NCBI GenBank assembly: GCA_018873245.2
Contig: JAEMBT020000009.1
Coordinates: forward strand, 17,825,794 to 17,889,793
DNA length: 64,000 nucleotides
Direction of reading: 5' to 3'
DNA from: Archegozetes longisetosus
Lineage: Eukaryota; Arthropoda; Arachnida; Sarcoptiformes; Trhypochthoniidae
Part shown: positions 40,701 to 55,240 of the stretch, piece by piece
How the letters are laid out: every line of letters begins with the position of its first letter
Numbering within the stretch: position 1 is the stretch's first letter
Notes under the pieces: generated by a model
What the model was told of the DNA's origin: nothing
Seen by the model: only the letters and a program-made list of their open reading frames with translations
Databases searched by the model: none
Translations under genes and position numbers: made by a program

Positions 40701-41357
40701 AAGGAAAGAGAAGAATAAGGAAATCAATACGTATTTTGGTATATTCACCTTAAAATGTTTGTGTTCAGCAGCACTAGCGATGGAATGCGAGCGCCCTCTG
40801 AACATATCAATCATACGCGAAACGGCACCAGAGCTGCCACTCGAGCCACTTCTAGATCTCGGTCTAGTCTCGCCTAATCTGTCCATTAAGAAGGGATCGA
40901 AATGATTGGGAGTAACAGGACAGGAAGAGTTCTTATTATTATTGCCAGCATTGTGATGATTAGCAGGAGGATTACTATTTCCCAATAAGTTGTTCTTAAG
41001 TGTGGTAATCATAGAAGGCTTTTTGCCTTTGCTATCAGACGTGGATCTCGGTCTAAACGAGTCCATAAAAGAACTGGTGGATGGACTGATCCTTGACCTG
41101 ATGGAAGATGAGGAGAGACTCTCGTCATCACTCTGTCTTCTGGTGTTAACGCGATGTGATGTACTTAAGCCACTGATTAGAGCGGAGTGCCGAACGTGTG
41201 GAGATAACGCGATCGGATGCGACGGACCCGATAGTGATCTCATTCTTTGCTTCGTTGGTTCAATTGCTTCTTCGGATTGTAGAGAATTGGATCGTCCAGT
41301 AGGCATTTTTGCGTCAAAGTCTTCGGTTATTATTCTCGGTATTGAAAGTGATGGTTC
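34721..41357 (-). CDS. SNF4Agamma: AMP-activated protein kinase gamma subunit (long and short isoforms)
   Basis: This is the nucleotide-sensing regulatory subunit of the AMPK heterotrimer. Exons in transcript order: 41357-40749 (long isoform only) or 38471-38415 (short only), then 38278-38227, 38159-38025, 37356-37204, 35965-35914, 35849-35723, 35502-35296, 35169-35026 and 34960-34721. Phases match throughout. The CBS motifs show YRCYDLIP and GVRAAPLW with TITDF (CBS1), [11 protein letters not shown] with LTHKR (CBS2), RVSALPVVD with SKFDVI (CBS3) and VHRIVVVD with SLSDIL (CBS4). These are the expected AMP/ATP-contacting His-Arg and Asp positions. Predicted lengths are 388 residues (short) and about 555 if the long form starts at ATG 41306. 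Human gamma ends just after the fourth CBS; here an acidic tail of about 50 residues follows FLVLRPVG, as in insects. The donor at 37203 (GTAGAT) is weak. Confidence 0.95.
38415..38471 (-). CDS. SNF4Agamma: Alternative first coding exon of the AMPK gamma short isoform
   Basis: It encodes 19 residues, [19 protein letters not shown], rich in Lys/Arg. An in-frame TGA lies 24 bases upstream of the ATG, so this is a true start and not an internal exon. The donor CTG-GTATGA is in phase 0 and joins the exon at 38278 (LFGSGEP), the same acceptor used by the long N-terminal exon. Mammalian PRKAG2 also has short and long forms from separate promoters, which supports the reading. Confidence 0.72.
38472..38960 (-). 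promoter_or_regulatory. Putative internal promoter for the short AMPK gamma isoform
   Basis: This stretch lies directly upstream of the alternative ATG. It contains a perfect palindromic CRE, ATGACGTCAT at 38926-38935, and a mildly GC-richer CGAGAGAG-type patch near 38690-38720 that could hold the start site. No clear TATA box was placed. Promoter function is inferred from position. Confidence 0.4.
38961..40748. other. AMPK gamma intron (long isoform), no further feature
   Basis: Non-coding AT-rich DNA between the long N-terminal exon and the short-isoform promoter. I see no exon or element. Confidence 0.6.
40749..41357 (-). CDS. SNF4Agamma: N-terminal exon of the AMPK gamma long isoform
   Basis: The 203 codons run from an acceptor (CATTACAG) to the donor AAG-GTGAAT. 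They encode a Ser/Arg-rich disordered region with [15 protein letters not shown] and, near the end, [19 protein letters not shown]. This style is found in the N-terminal extensions of insect SNF4Agamma and vertebrate PRKAG2 and offers many possible phosphorylation sites. The frame is open at the acceptor, so upstream coding exons may exist. Alternatively, the in-frame ATG at 41306, in an AAAAATGCC context, may be the start, with an upstream leader exon outside what I can see. Confidence 0.88.
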
Positions 41358-43634
41358 CTGTAATGTAATCAAGATTTTAGTTTAAACAAAGTCTAACTTG
41401 AAGTAAGTTTTTGGAGATATGAAGGATAAAAGTGAAGAGAAGATGAACATAAATGAAAACTAGGAGTGGTATGAACGTGTAATTTCCCAAATTGATAAAA
41501 ATATAAAGAAACAATGAGATAGCATTATCACTATATTATAGCTAAAAATAACTTAAAATACTATACAAGGTCTTAATACTAAGCCATTTAGTTATATAAC
41601 TATTGAATCAAATTTAAGACGTAGCAATAGTACTATTGGTTGTCAATCATGGCAAACACAGACAAGTGAAATCAAATTGTTGAGCATCAATTTGATCGGA
41701 TATATTGATTTAAGGTTAGTTTTGAGTTAGTTTTGATAACAAACAAATATATAATAGAAACATAAGCAATATAAGAGTGAAATCAAATTTAAAATGATGA
41801 CAAAACAAGAAATATGGACTCAAGTTTGATACAACATTTTGTGATTTACTGACTAAGCATGAACCTGCGTAAAAGTTCGAGTTGATTATATTAAAATGCA
41901 AATTAAGCTCAAACGTGATTACTGTAAAATATGATAGTTTAATTGATATCGAGTTGTTGTAATAGTGCTGTAGTTGGCTAACCATTTGATTTGAGTCAAA
42001 TTTGACCTTAGCAAACAACTCATTATGCATTAGCAGGTTTGATAAATTTCAAGCTCACTCATATATAACATTCACTATAAATGGATATAAGGCAAAGGTA
42101 GTGGTGGTCCACAAAACTACAGACTACCAGCCTCATATTGATTATAACCTTTTCTGATATGATCTGACATTAAGCTGTATTGTGATTGAGTGGGCATTTG
42201 TCGATTACGTGACACTATCCAATGACCAAATATATCTCTATATATGGAAGAGTTTATCTTCTAAAGTATTATAAGTGACTGCTTTTCTACAATAATATAT
42301 GAGTTGAAAATATTGATCAAATTGTCAAATAATCATCTAACATCTCTGCACTTATGATATATGAATCAGAGACTAATCTGAGATTTATAAGATTATAAAC
42401 ATATTCCATTAGAAATGTAATAAGAATTGAAAGTGAAATCTAAATTTTGACCTGACTTGACCCATCCATTTTCGTATATCGTTAAGATTTAGAATAGCAA
42501 AACTAACCTAATAATAGTTTGAATGATCCCTAAATACACATCAATATTTTTACTTCAATTGTATAGCTATCTAAGTGCTGATATGTCATTCAAATGTTAC
42601 TCAGATTCTTTTCAACAAATGCATAGCAAATAATACGTTTTTTTTAGTTCAGTTTCATTGAAAGTTCTTCACGAATTGGATGGTTTTCACTGGATTTGAT
42701 GGTACTTCAAATAGAAACTAACATAATGTTAGCCTTAAGGCAGAAGAGATGGAAAATCTAAACCATGAAAATATTAAGATGCAATACTTTTAATGCATTT
42801 CAACAATGGTTTCAAGCAACTAAGTAGAACTCATTTCTTTCATTTCTCAAATCATTATGAGCTGAATATTCTGCAAGAATTTTAATTAAAATTCAATATC
42901 TGAGGCTCGTTCAAACTTTAATCAAGATATGACTTATCACTGATATGAGCAGACTATTTGAAATTTAGCTCAAAAATCACTCAATTATTCAATTGAAGCT
43001 CTAGGAGAAAGTTAATTTAGTCAAAAATCTAGTTTAAAAGTGTCAGGCATTGATTTTTAAAGTGAACTCTCGCCAAATTGCATCGATTTAAAAATGACAA
43101 TGTGCTATCAAATTTGGTCGTTTCAACTTCAAATTAATTTACTGTTATCTCTTTTTATTACTTTGAAGTATTAGCAAAGCTTTCATTTAATGGCATTATT
43201 GGAGTAAATGTAGAAATAGACCTAAACTATTGCTTTCATGTGGATTAATAGTTCGATTTGAGACTATATTTCATACAATACTTTTGTGAGTGTCTGTTTT
43301 AAAATTACGATCAATGGAGATTAAGTATATAGGTATGTAGTTTTGAAAAATCATATGAACATTACAGGAATATATGAACAATTAAATTGATTAAAAGGTA
43401 CGGTTAAACGTACATTAATGAGAAAAAGTAAAGATGTTGCACGTTCAAATACAACGTTAAGCTAGTGCTGATTCACTGCTCTTCTGGAATCATACTTTAA
43501 TGGATTTCAATTATTCGGATCAAATATTTCAGAAAGTGATCCAACTATTGAGTAAATAATATTATCCTTACGTCAACTAATGCGTGTTTTCATAAGAGAG
43601 AAAATGGATTTGGTATTAGCACTTCAATATTTTA

Positions 43635-43701
43635 CTGAATATCTGGATATCTGAATACCTGAATATCTGGATATCTGAATACCTGAATATCTGGATATCT
43701 A
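43635..43701. repeat. 24-bp tandem repeat, about 2.8 copies
   Basis: The unit CTGAATATCTGGATATCTGAATAC is repeated without change, followed by a partial copy. Confidence 0.95.
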
Positions 43702-46470
43702 GTTTGCTCGTTTCAATATAAATCAAAGAATGTAAATCTAAACTTATCTTCAAACACCCATACGATATATGTTACGTAATGTATAATTCATTTGGAAGAT
43801 ATTGATAACAACCGTACAATTGTCAATATATGCCTGGATAGGTTTCGTTTGGCTCTTAGTACTTAGAGTTTAAGACTAGTTTTTTTCGATTGTTCACTTA
43901 TGGACCAGTTTTATGTTACTTAAATTAGATGTTAGGTACTGTTTTACCTGTTTTCTATCCAGAAATATTTATCAAATTGTCAATTCAATAAAATCATTTC
44001 ATACGTTGTTTGTCTCGAAATGCAATATCATAATTAACTGAATTACTATCTAAAACGTAAGGTTATGTCTAATGAGATGATTTGTGTTTTAATTAGAATT
44101 CGATTCAAACTTTTTGAATACTTTTAGGCCTATCATTAGTTTTATGGTTTAGAGCATACATTAAATATGAAAATATGAAAATATGAAAATTTATTATTTT
44201 ATATACCAAATCTGATGAGGAAATTGTATACTTAATCAAATGTTTCAATCAAATCCATAATAATGAGGTACTGCATCAAAACAATCATGAAAAGAACTGA
44301 ATAGAAAGCAAAATAGACGATAAATGACATGAACATTAGACTTAGACATTGATACTTAACTGAAGCATAAATAGAATAGTGGGTACAATGGATTTGATGC
44401 ATTACATCAATTTTGAAATACACGCATGCAACTAATCGTGTCCTTCAGTCATAAGATTACCTTCAACTGAAAATATGTACAAGTTACAAATATTTGAACA
44501 TTTTTAAGTTTAAATCAAGCATTCATGATTCCTTTGGAGGTAACCATAACAACTTTATATTAAAATATTCTATTAATCAAGTAGCGAATGATCTTCATCA
44601 CAATCTAATCGAAACAGTTAAAAATACAATTATCTTACTAAACATACTAAATGTAAATGATCCAACTCTGAAGACACTTAAAACGAATGAATAATTAAGA
44701 GCATAAAATTGGTGGAATCTATTTATATCTATAAGCATTATAGTAAACGGAGAAATTAATTAAGTTGTTGTCAACATGAGTCAAATTGATTAACGTAAGA
44801 CTAATAACTGTTTAAACGGTGCTCTAGTAAATGCCAGGCGCGCATACTTAGTTCAAAATCTGTATTTTAGCCTTATTTAAGATGCACTGAACGCGATTCA
44901 ATGCATGCTGTTTGAGCTAGCTTCATAGATCCACTTTTCTAGACAATAAACTAAGTCAACTTAAACTAATAGAAAATATTGAGCCACTCAAATGCAAAAT
45001 AAATTAGATTTTCAAAAAGATGTTAATTAAAAACATTGATAATTACGTACAATTCGGTAAATATAAGAATAATTTTTTGAAAGTTTAAATATACTGCATG
45101 TTGTCTACAAAATCGATTTAACTAGACTATAAAAAATGCTTTAGAGGAAAAATTCAATTTAATTTGACGAAGAAAAGCTAACATTCTTCAATAAGTTGAA
45201 TTGAAGCATGACCAAACTATTTGAAAATACAAGTCAAACGTATATTTTAATGGTTTACAAACATTTCTTAAGCTGTTCGTATGAAAGAGCAAGGAATACA
45301 CCTTCAAGTCGGCAGTAATCAATCGTAATACACAAAGAAAGGAAAACTACCACAAAAATGTCTTATAAAGTGAAAAACTTGTATTTTGCTTGACGCCTAA
45401 TCATAAGATGAATAGAGCGTAATAACTAACTTATTGTCCTGCAATTTGCCAAATAAAGGATAATGAATGATCGATAAATGCATTAGTAAAAGAACTTGAA
45501 ATTTAGCTATATTACTATTGCGCTTGCAAACAATTTAGTATAATTTTAAAGGTGATATGGTCATGTCTCAAACTAATTTAGCAAAAAACACGGCTTCAAT
45601 TTAGAATTTTTTATTGATTTAATATATAATATAGAAGATAGTATTGATTTTGTTAGAAAATAAAGTTCAATAGTTTTCAACCTGAAACATTAGCGAGAGC
45701 ATTTGAGAATAAATAATAGATATGAACATTTATAGTTCAAATAGAAACTGTAATTCGTTAATTATTGAGAACAAACCATTCTGTTTAGAGTTGAAATATG
45801 CTTCTCAGCTGAAAAATACTTACATAACACATATTTAAAGAAAAAATGCTTCTAACGTTTCTAACTCTATATTTGTTCTTACTGAAATTCTCTTAAATTG
45901 AACGTTTTGCATAACTGAATTATATTTTTCTATTGTATTAGTTTGAGAAATGCTTAAATCATTTTAAGTAAATAGAAATGTGTGTTAGGCACATTTTCAA
46001 TATAGAGTTCATTTTTATAAATCCAAACATTCGAATACGAAATATTGAAAACCTAAACGATTTAGCGCCTATTAACAAATACATTTTGGCACATATACGA
46101 ACAGAAGCTGAGCAATCAATTTATTAATAACACAATTGTTGTGCACAACGCCACAAACAGATACAATACAACTATAATAACAACTTGATCTAACTATACG
46201 CTTAGCCTCTAATCAATGATTAGAAGTGGACTAAAATGGTGAGAATGTGCCAAAAAAACTAAAAAACTCATATCTATTTGACAGTAATGGTAACACATTG
46301 ACTGGTAATTGAATTAAGAATGATATAATAGAAATTTACCTCAACATCACTTATGGAAAAAATCATTTCTTCTTGTATTTGGTAGCACGTCATTTGTCAA
46401 TTAGAATATATTCAACTAAATCATTAGCGAAATTAATGAAAAGTAAACTAAGTAAATAAGTAAGAAAGGT

Positions 46471-46516
46471 AAGTATGAAAGTTAGTATGAAAGTTAGTAT
46501 GAAAGTTAGTTTGAAA
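46471..46516. repeat. 12-bp tandem repeat
   Basis: AGTATGAAAGTT repeats about 3.5 times, with drift at the right end. Confidence 0.9.
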
Positions 46517-49500
46517 CTAGTTTTATAATGAGGTCCATATGTTCTGTGCCTCTCTTACTGCACATATGTTTGTTCACCTTTGCATTAATAACTACTTAAA
46601 GCATATGATATTTTTCAAGGTTTTTCATAGGATAAAACCTTAAATTCATGGAGATATGTAAGTTATTGAGGTGTCAGTTTATATACAAACCTACGACGAA
46701 TACTAATCATAAGGGGATAAGAGAATATCATATCAATTAATATTCTATTTCTATTGATAGCTATGAACTGTTTTTATAGTTTGTGGTTATTTTTCGTTTT
46801 CAATATGTTTCTTATATGATAAACTCTTTTGATTAATATTAAGACAAATTTTATCTTCAAATATTAAAAAAGAAATTTAAAGTAATTTATATAATATGAA
46901 AAATATGAATATTTGTCGACAAACGCATCAAGGTAATTTATAATTTCATAAAATTCATAATTTTTAAATATTCAACTAGCCAACAATATTAACAATATTT
47001 ATTATTCAATTTTGTTTCACATATTTATTATAATATTTATGAGTGCTATCAAATTAAAGTTTATGATAATCAAATCTAATTTTTTTTGTTCACTGTTAGG
47101 GTTTCAACACTTGACTGAAGTAAAGTATTCTGACCTAAAAACTCGATTGAAATGAGTTAATGATAAGTAGAAAGAAGTGGTAACAAACTACTACTATTTC
47201 ATTTTGATTGTAAAGCTTAGAAACAAATCAAATGAAACATGAATTTGTAAAGAAATTGTTATATAAGCAAATATTAGTTTTAATATTTAGAAAAACAAAT
47301 TAGAAATATTTCTATAAAATAGTTGTAAACACGTATATCTGGTATTTACTTTTGGTATATTTGCTGACAGCGGAGCAGGTCGTATGCAATTTCCATCTAA
47401 ATTAAACTAATATTATATTTTGTCCTAAACATCAAGGATGTACTATAGTAGATTTGAACGGATATATTATCCGCTCTTCATCTATCTCTTTTTGTTCACT
47501 TCAGGCTTAGCTTCTTTTTTTGTTTGTTTTTCGCTTATTTTTTTTTACTTCTTTCATAACTAAATCATTTTTTATAATAACTAGAAACCACGTGTCAAAC
47601 TATTTATAAAAATTTTGTAATAAATATAAAAACTTCATTAAAATTGATCATTCACTAGAAATGTTTCAGTCCTATTATTTACTTAGTAGAAGAGAAGTTG
47701 AACTAAGTTAATGTGAAAACTGCTATATAAGGCAATAGCTAAGAAGCGAATACTTAATTTAGCGTAACTGTCAATATTTTGCACTAACAATTTCTACTTA
47801 TATTCTCCCAATAATTTGATTAATTAAGTCAAATCTATAAATATTATTAAATATCACTACAAACAAAATTAACAGTTTCTAAAAATAAATTTATTCGTAA
47901 AATCAAATAATTAAAATGAAATACTTATAAATATAACAGAATTACTCATTGCAAACTTAGACTAAGACTAATGAAGATTATCGATTACAGATTCAGTAGT
48001 CTGAGACTTAAAGCATTGAAACGAATTGAAGTGACACTGGAGACATAGCTCTATACTCACAATAAGTTTACACGTTTTATGCTAATTAACCTCTTAATCA
48101 CTCGTCAACTGATATCCGCTCCAAAGTTACACTCAAAGCTCAGAGCGTTTGCACTTTGCGGTCAAGTATCCAAATGTTTTTATTCAATAAAACTTGATAT
48201 TAGAAAACTGTGAAAATTAGCTTTCAAAAGCTAGAATGCTTAAATTAGAATTCTCCAAAGATTGTTATACTTTTAGCATTTATTAATGCATGCTTTGAGA
48301 TAATTTGCTCACTTGAGGCACTAATAGCCAAATTGATCATGCTAAGATCTTCATACATTGAACGCCAGCTTGAGTACGAGTGTAAACATCAAAGCGAATT
48401 ATATGAGAACATACTTTGAGAGCCCGAATTGAATATTAAATTTGTTCGACATGTTATTCGACTTACGAAAAACAGTAGATTGAAACAGTAAAGCTGCTAT
48501 TCCGGTAGAACTGAAAAGTATACGACAAAAGCAGTTGAGACTAACAATGAATTTTTTATAATTGTATTTTTCATAACACCAAATGGTTAAACAAAATTGA
48601 TGTTCGTTCGTGCACTCACAAGGCACAAATCACAAAATTTGTGGCTATAAGGCAGTCAAGCATAAGAGTTAGAAACTTAAAATCAATATGAATTTATAGA
48701 CGCTTTTTATAGCAGAATATGAAAAATCTACTTGTTTGTTCGAGTCACAACCTAATTGGTTAATTGAAAGTTTTGAAAAACCCACGCCATACAGTAGTTT
48801 AAAATCGATGAAAAGTTTGAAATAATCGCCTAAATTTAATTAAAATAGATTTAGACGACAAAATGCAAATATTGCTCAGGCCTTTAGATAAACCCTTCAA
48901 AGCTGTAAACATGATTAAAAGATAGAATTAAGTACTACGTAGCAGATGCACAAATTGAGAGCAAATACTAAACCAACTAATAGTTTACTCAATACAATCT
49001 TCTAATGGAATAGTTTCTCTCACGCATAAAATGCCATTTTTCGATTATTACATATAAGCTTTCTTATCATTTCAAACTGAAGTTACCTTTACGTTAAATA
49101 TTTTAATCATTGTTAGCAAATCCATCTTTCAGTTAATGCAGGTAATGATGAAAATTCATTTCAAACTTCAAAGCAAAACAACAGTAAATCCAGTGAATAC
49201 TTCCGAAACACTCATGATTAAAAACGTTGAATCAAACTTAGATTTATATAAATAGAAAACAAAATAAAAAAATTAAAACTATATGGAAAGATATAACTGG
49301 TGACAGATCGATGATGCATTAAAACCCAATCAGAGCTGCGCACTTTTATAGCTTTACATCAATTCATTACTATTATAACTGTTCGTCAATTGTTAGGCAA
49401 GAAGTAGAGGTAGCGAAGGAAAACCATTTTTTATTAACTTTGTTATGAGTGTTTAATAATCAAGTTACTAATGATCAATTTATGATAACTCCACTTCTTA

Positions 49501-50581
49501 TTATATGTTCTGTTTAACTCTATCTACGTAATACTTCGGTTTAGATTCTATAAGTTAGATAAGAATATTCTTATGATAACTAAATTTTCTCTTTACTGAT
49601 AAGTTTGTTTTTGCGAAACAAATCAAGTGGTGACAATTTGGTCAAATTGGCAGCTATAAAAAGCAATAAAAATAAAGGTAATAAGCATAATAATTTAAGC
49701 GAAACTATCACGAAACGATAATAGCGTTTGTTTACGTCCGTTTGGTGAGTTAGGTATTTGCGTCAATTTCAGTGATATTTTACAAGAAACCGCTTCCGGC
49801 AAATGATAGCTATAACCTATTTATACTAAATATAACCCTGAATCGAAATATTGTCGTAGACTATTGACAGATAATTCAATATTTAATCAAGTTACAAATA
49901 AGTTGGCCTCAAACTGAGCTCTACATTAAAGTCATAAAAACTTATATAAAGTGATATTAAAATTGAATTGACTGGCATCTAATCTATGAATAATATCAAA
50001 CATAGTATTGAGTTGAATGCATCGCAAAAAATGTGTTCAATAATTGAATAGAAAACATGCATTGGATTAGTGCTTGGGTTAGCATTTCAAATACTTAAAA
50101 ATAAGATTAGAAGAAGAAAATGCAAAAATGTTCATACCTTAAACTTAGTCGCATTAAGCCTATGCTCCCTCTCAGCGGCTAACAATTTGCACAAATTGGA
50201 CATAATTGAAACCGAAATTATATCTCAAACGTAATCAATGAGAATAGAAAAATAAATATATGATATGATTTGCAGTAATAATACATTTTTAATATATGAA
50301 AGCGTTGCATAACTGCAGCGCTCAGCAATTCTGTAGTGATGTCGACAAGACAGAGAGCATAACATTAGAGAATAGGATTAGATGGCAACGAATTTCTACA
50401 GAATCTCAATACAATCCTGGTGCTACTCATGCGCTTCTACTCAATTCACATGTTAATCATGTTCAGCTATTTCTCACTTTTATTCATATGCCACCGATAG
50501 CTCTCACACCTATTTGTAAATTAGTTGATCATTCAAAATAATACTATTAATTTGATCGTTAATTTTGATAATGTTTCAGTC

Positions 50582-50642
50582 AGAATCTACAGAATCTACA
50601 GAATCTATAGAATCTATAGAATCTATAGAATCTATAGAATCT
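50582..50642. repeat. 9-bp tandem repeat
   Basis: AGAATCTAC/T repeats nearly seven times; the first two copies end in C and the rest in T. In one frame it would read Ile-Tyr-Arg, but no gene is supported. Confidence 0.95.
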
Positions 50643-53600
50643 TAAACTCGATAGATGTGTGTAATGAAAAATTGATTTTTAAGGTTTGTACTGTAAAATG
50701 TCAAATATTTGATAATAAACGACTGCACACAAAAAATTTCATATGATAAGAAGTGTATAGAAGAAATAGTGTGTATTTTATCATTAAAAGTACATATTTA
50801 CAAGCGAATGCTTGTAATAATGCTTACGCTTGCAATCGCTTCAAACAGTAAATAATAAGACAAAACCGTTGAGTAGCTATACAAATGCATCAAATGTATG
50901 GTCACAAACAGAATTGAAAATTGATAAAGGCTGACAAATATTAAAAATAGATGTTATGCAGACATACCACTAACATATTTAGTGGTTGTTCACATATATA
51001 AATGCTGATAATAACAATTTAGCTTTGAGTAAGAATAGCGATCGTCATAAGAGCCAAATAGTGAAATATATTCTAGAATAAACTGATAGCTAATCATTAT
51101 TGTCACTCTACAGAATGTAGTGTTATTCATGAGTAAGTTTCATATTTTAGAATAGTATACATTTAGGTTCTATTTTTTTGTAATATAATCAATGTCTATA
51201 TGTGTATCTGATCGTAAATTTGTTTTATTTCAAGTTTGCGAGAGTTCGTTAATCTTAAACAAAATGCAAGCAAAGAAGCAATCTATGATCATATGAAGCA
51301 ACATTATAGCCGGAACCGCTGTATGACACAATATGAAATATAATTCGCAGTAAAGTATCCTATTTTTTATTGTTTACCGAGACTTAGTATTCAAGTGAGT
51401 GCTTAATGGTTGATAAAAATATTCAACAAAAACGTTTGAAAGGTATTCAAATGAAAGCGCTTTACTCGATAAGCCCGTTTTAAGAAACGTTTATTACTAA
51501 CAAAACAATATAAAAGTGTCGTTGTTTGTGAAACAAGCTAAATTTGACTAATTTTATTTACCAATATTCTCTCCCATTATAACAATCCACACATTTCTAC
51601 TAATTGTTCCCTATGACCCGTTTGGATAAACCTGAAAACAATTGCCTCTAATACAGCATTCACTTATCGTTTAAGCAATTAAAATATTAGTTAATACAAA
51701 TTACATTTACTTGTTTCCGAATCAATTTGAAGAGTTTTGCTACTATAGAAAAGCTAAAAACAAGATAAATAAGTTGAAAATAAGATTAATATTGCTGATT
51801 GAGCACAAGTAATAAACCAGATCAAATCAATTTATAGAGAGAAATCACTTTGAAACAACATTATGATAAGTCACTTTACTATATATGATATATTAAGCAG
51901 TAAATTGAAAATCAATATTCTAATACGAACTTCAACTGACAAATTATCATAGTAAGGTAAATATAAATATTTCAACTAGCTTACAGTTACGGTTGGAGGA
52001 ACTTATTCGTCTCAATCGTCGTACCAAAACAAATTAGTATCAATTAAAAGACAACAATATATACTAAGATAGCATACTTAGTTAAGTTTACTTTTGTTCA
52101 AAAGATTTAATACTACTTACAGTAAAGCCGATTAGAACGTTTTGCACAATATATCAACTTTTACTATTGGATACCATTTCTATACTATTAGATACCATTT
52201 GATGAGAAACATCAGTTTCTAATACATACTACAACTATGTGATTATTATTTAGAATCAAATATTAATTAAATACTAAATCATTATACGTCGATTAATGAG
52301 AACGTATTGCTAATTAGCATAATTATGCTTTTGTTCTTATATATAACAACTTGTATTTGAAATAAACACATTTATATTATAGTCTTTATTTACAATCAAT
52401 CAACTTTTAATGTCAACTTTTAGTGCTTTATAAACAATTTCATTACATTTAATTGTCAAACATCAATATATCCAACCTTCAAACCAACCAATCTTTAACT
52501 CAATCTCTTAGAAATCATCTTACTTCATCACTACCCTATTGTCACTAAACCTAGTTCACATCAACCATATTGTCATCTTATCAATCGATTCGTGCAAAAC
52601 TTCAATTACTTTTTATATAACTAATACAATCTCATTCGACTGAAACTAATGGGTTCTGTTTAATTAATATTCTTTACCTTTTACGATTAGAATGTAGTCA
52701 GCTTGCACATTTTCAGCTTGCACATTTCAATAACTCATTTGATTTCAGTTTAATCTAATTAAGATTAAAATTCAAGCGATTCTTCATTTTTCAACTTTTA
52801 TAATCAAAATTAGTTTCATTTTTTAGAGAATCGCAGATGTGTTCATATATAATGAGAATCTGCGCTCATTTGAAGATAGAATCCAGTTTACTAATTATGA
52901 TAACTGCTTCACTCAATTAACTATCTTTTGTAGAAAATCAAGTTTTAGTCATTCTCTCAATTCATGTCTGATTGTACGTCAAACAGATTAAAGCATTAAC
53001 TGAAATCTATGTAAATTTATTTGATAAAGTTTGACTCGGCTCTAGGTCTGGATGTCAATTGTGTGGAGTAAGAACTTAGAATTTCAATTGAGTCCACTTA
53101 ACAAAAGAGGACTCAAAAAGGCGACATTATATGCAAAATAGTTGTTTTGATTTCTCGCAAAATCTCAGCTAAATTAAATGGATTTAAGAATGCAAATTCA
53201 GACCATTCAATGATCAATGGTTGTTAGACGATAGTGGATGTTTTCGAAAATAGTCACAAGTTTACTCTGTTTTCAGTTCATAATCATATAAATGGTTAAA
53301 GTTGAACATGACTAAAAATAGCATTTAAATCGAATTAGAGTTTGAAGAGTCTATGATGAAAGTGGCAAAGTGTAAAGAGATTGGTTGCCAATTGGTAACA
53401 ACAAAATAGAAAACAATCTAAATCACTACTACAAAAATGGTATCTCATAAAAAAGGAATCTATTGTTTCATACTAGATAAGATCATTTTAATATCTTCTA
53501 CAATCATCATTTACAATAGAGATAATCTTACCAAGCAAATAGTTTGTGTTATGTGAGTATTATTATAGATGAGTAGAAAGTGTTATATATTGTGCCAGCA

Positions 53601-53675
53601 AAGGATTACTTTGTTATTATGCTTATTCTACTGTTTATGTTGTCTTATAACATGTTAAGTAAAACAACACGAAAA

Positions 53676-53712
53676 CAATACTAAAGCAATACTAAAGCAA
53701 TGCTAAAGCAGG
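53676..53712. repeat. 11-bp tandem repeat
   Basis: CAATACTAAAG occurs twice and CAATGCTAAAG once, in direct succession. Confidence 0.9.
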
Positions 53713-54173
53713 TTGAATAAAAGCAAAAATGTAAATTTATGAGAACTAAAGAAGCTAACTAGAAAATATGAAGTTGTAAATCATAATAACTTTCTTAACA
53801 ATAGTGTGAGAATAGTTTGATGCTTACTAAAAGTGACATATATATTTTATATTTCTATCTGCTTATTATATCATTACTATAGTATTACTGGTAATACTAT
53901 ACGACATATAAACTATTTATTGTGTGTATGTCTTTCTAAAAATAAGTTATTCTTAATCAAATAGAGTTTCTATTTCCTTATTCTAACTCTAAAATCAAGG
54001 CTCAAACCAAGGTTTCCACACCATTTCAGGAAATTATTTCATTTTGATTGCTAATCAACGCTGATGTTAATCATCACATCAGTTGAGTATTTCTCATTAA
54101 TGCTTCTGTTATTCTTTTGGTGTTCACTTGCATAGCGATTATTGGAATAACATATAAGAAGCTTATGTCATTT

Positions 54174-54216
54174 TGGAATATTCCAACAGAATATTCTGTT
54201 GGAATATTCTGTTGGA
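54174..54216. repeat. Palindromic repeat cluster
   Basis: The 24-bp perfect palindrome at 54181-54204 joins TTCCAACAGAAT to its complement. GGAATATTCTGTT is then repeated, so the cluster alternates GAATATTC blocks with AACA/TGTT spacers. Confidence 0.85.
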
Positions 54217-55240
54217 ATCGACTAATTTACGAAAGCGAGAAAGAGAGCAGAAAACAAAAAACAATGTCCATCAAGCTAAGTGACTCATTGAGATAAGTGA
54301 TCATACTAACTAAAATTAATATTTATTATTTAAAATCAGATATAATTATTACTGTTTTTATCCTTAACGATTTAAGAACACACGTACTTGTAGTAAATCA
54401 TTATAATTATGTTCTCTCTCATACAACGTTGAAGGCTTTTATCTAAATTTCACTCTAATCTTTGTTTCTTCCACAATCTAACTTAAACATTTTGTCTTAT
54501 TGTTTCATACTAAACTTTACTAAATAAATAAAGAATCCAAGTTCAATACAAGTTGAATACAAGTCACTATTAATAGTACTACATGCAAGTTTGCTAAATC
54601 AATTGATAGTTAGTGAGAGAAAATTAAGTTTAGAGTAAAGCTTCATTTATACTCAATACTAACCTTTTGGTCGAGCAGTCAACAGTTCACTACTACTGCT
54701 TAGAATGTTTTAATATTGATTTATATCAAAAATTCAAATTAAAAACAAGTTTAAAAGAGAAGAACTTAGTAAAAAAGCTGATCCAAAATCTAGTAAAAAT
54801 AGTAAAAGATGTAAGATTGTAAGCATAAAGTGGTGAGTTTGGCATGTTATCATATAGACATGACTTAGCAAATAGTAAAGTCAAATCAAAATTGTATGTC
54901 AAATAGAATATGCATTCAATTGGAATACGAAATCATCTGTTTAGCAAAATAACAGACGTCAATCAAATTTTTAAGATTTTTAACTTTTCAAATACATACC
55001 AAAAGCTAATATTTTGCTTCTCTTTCACCCAAAAATATCAAATCTACTCAACGGTTAATATTGATAAAAGAATTATTTGAAAATATGAAAATATGTAAAT
55101 ATGATAAAAACAATTTTGTACAATCAAAATGATGGTTTCAGTACGGAGATGGTACTTCTTCTAAGTAACACATACTCAATAAAGCTCCTAATGTTTCCCA
55201 ATTTTTGAATAATTCAACTTCAATTTTATACCAAATATAA

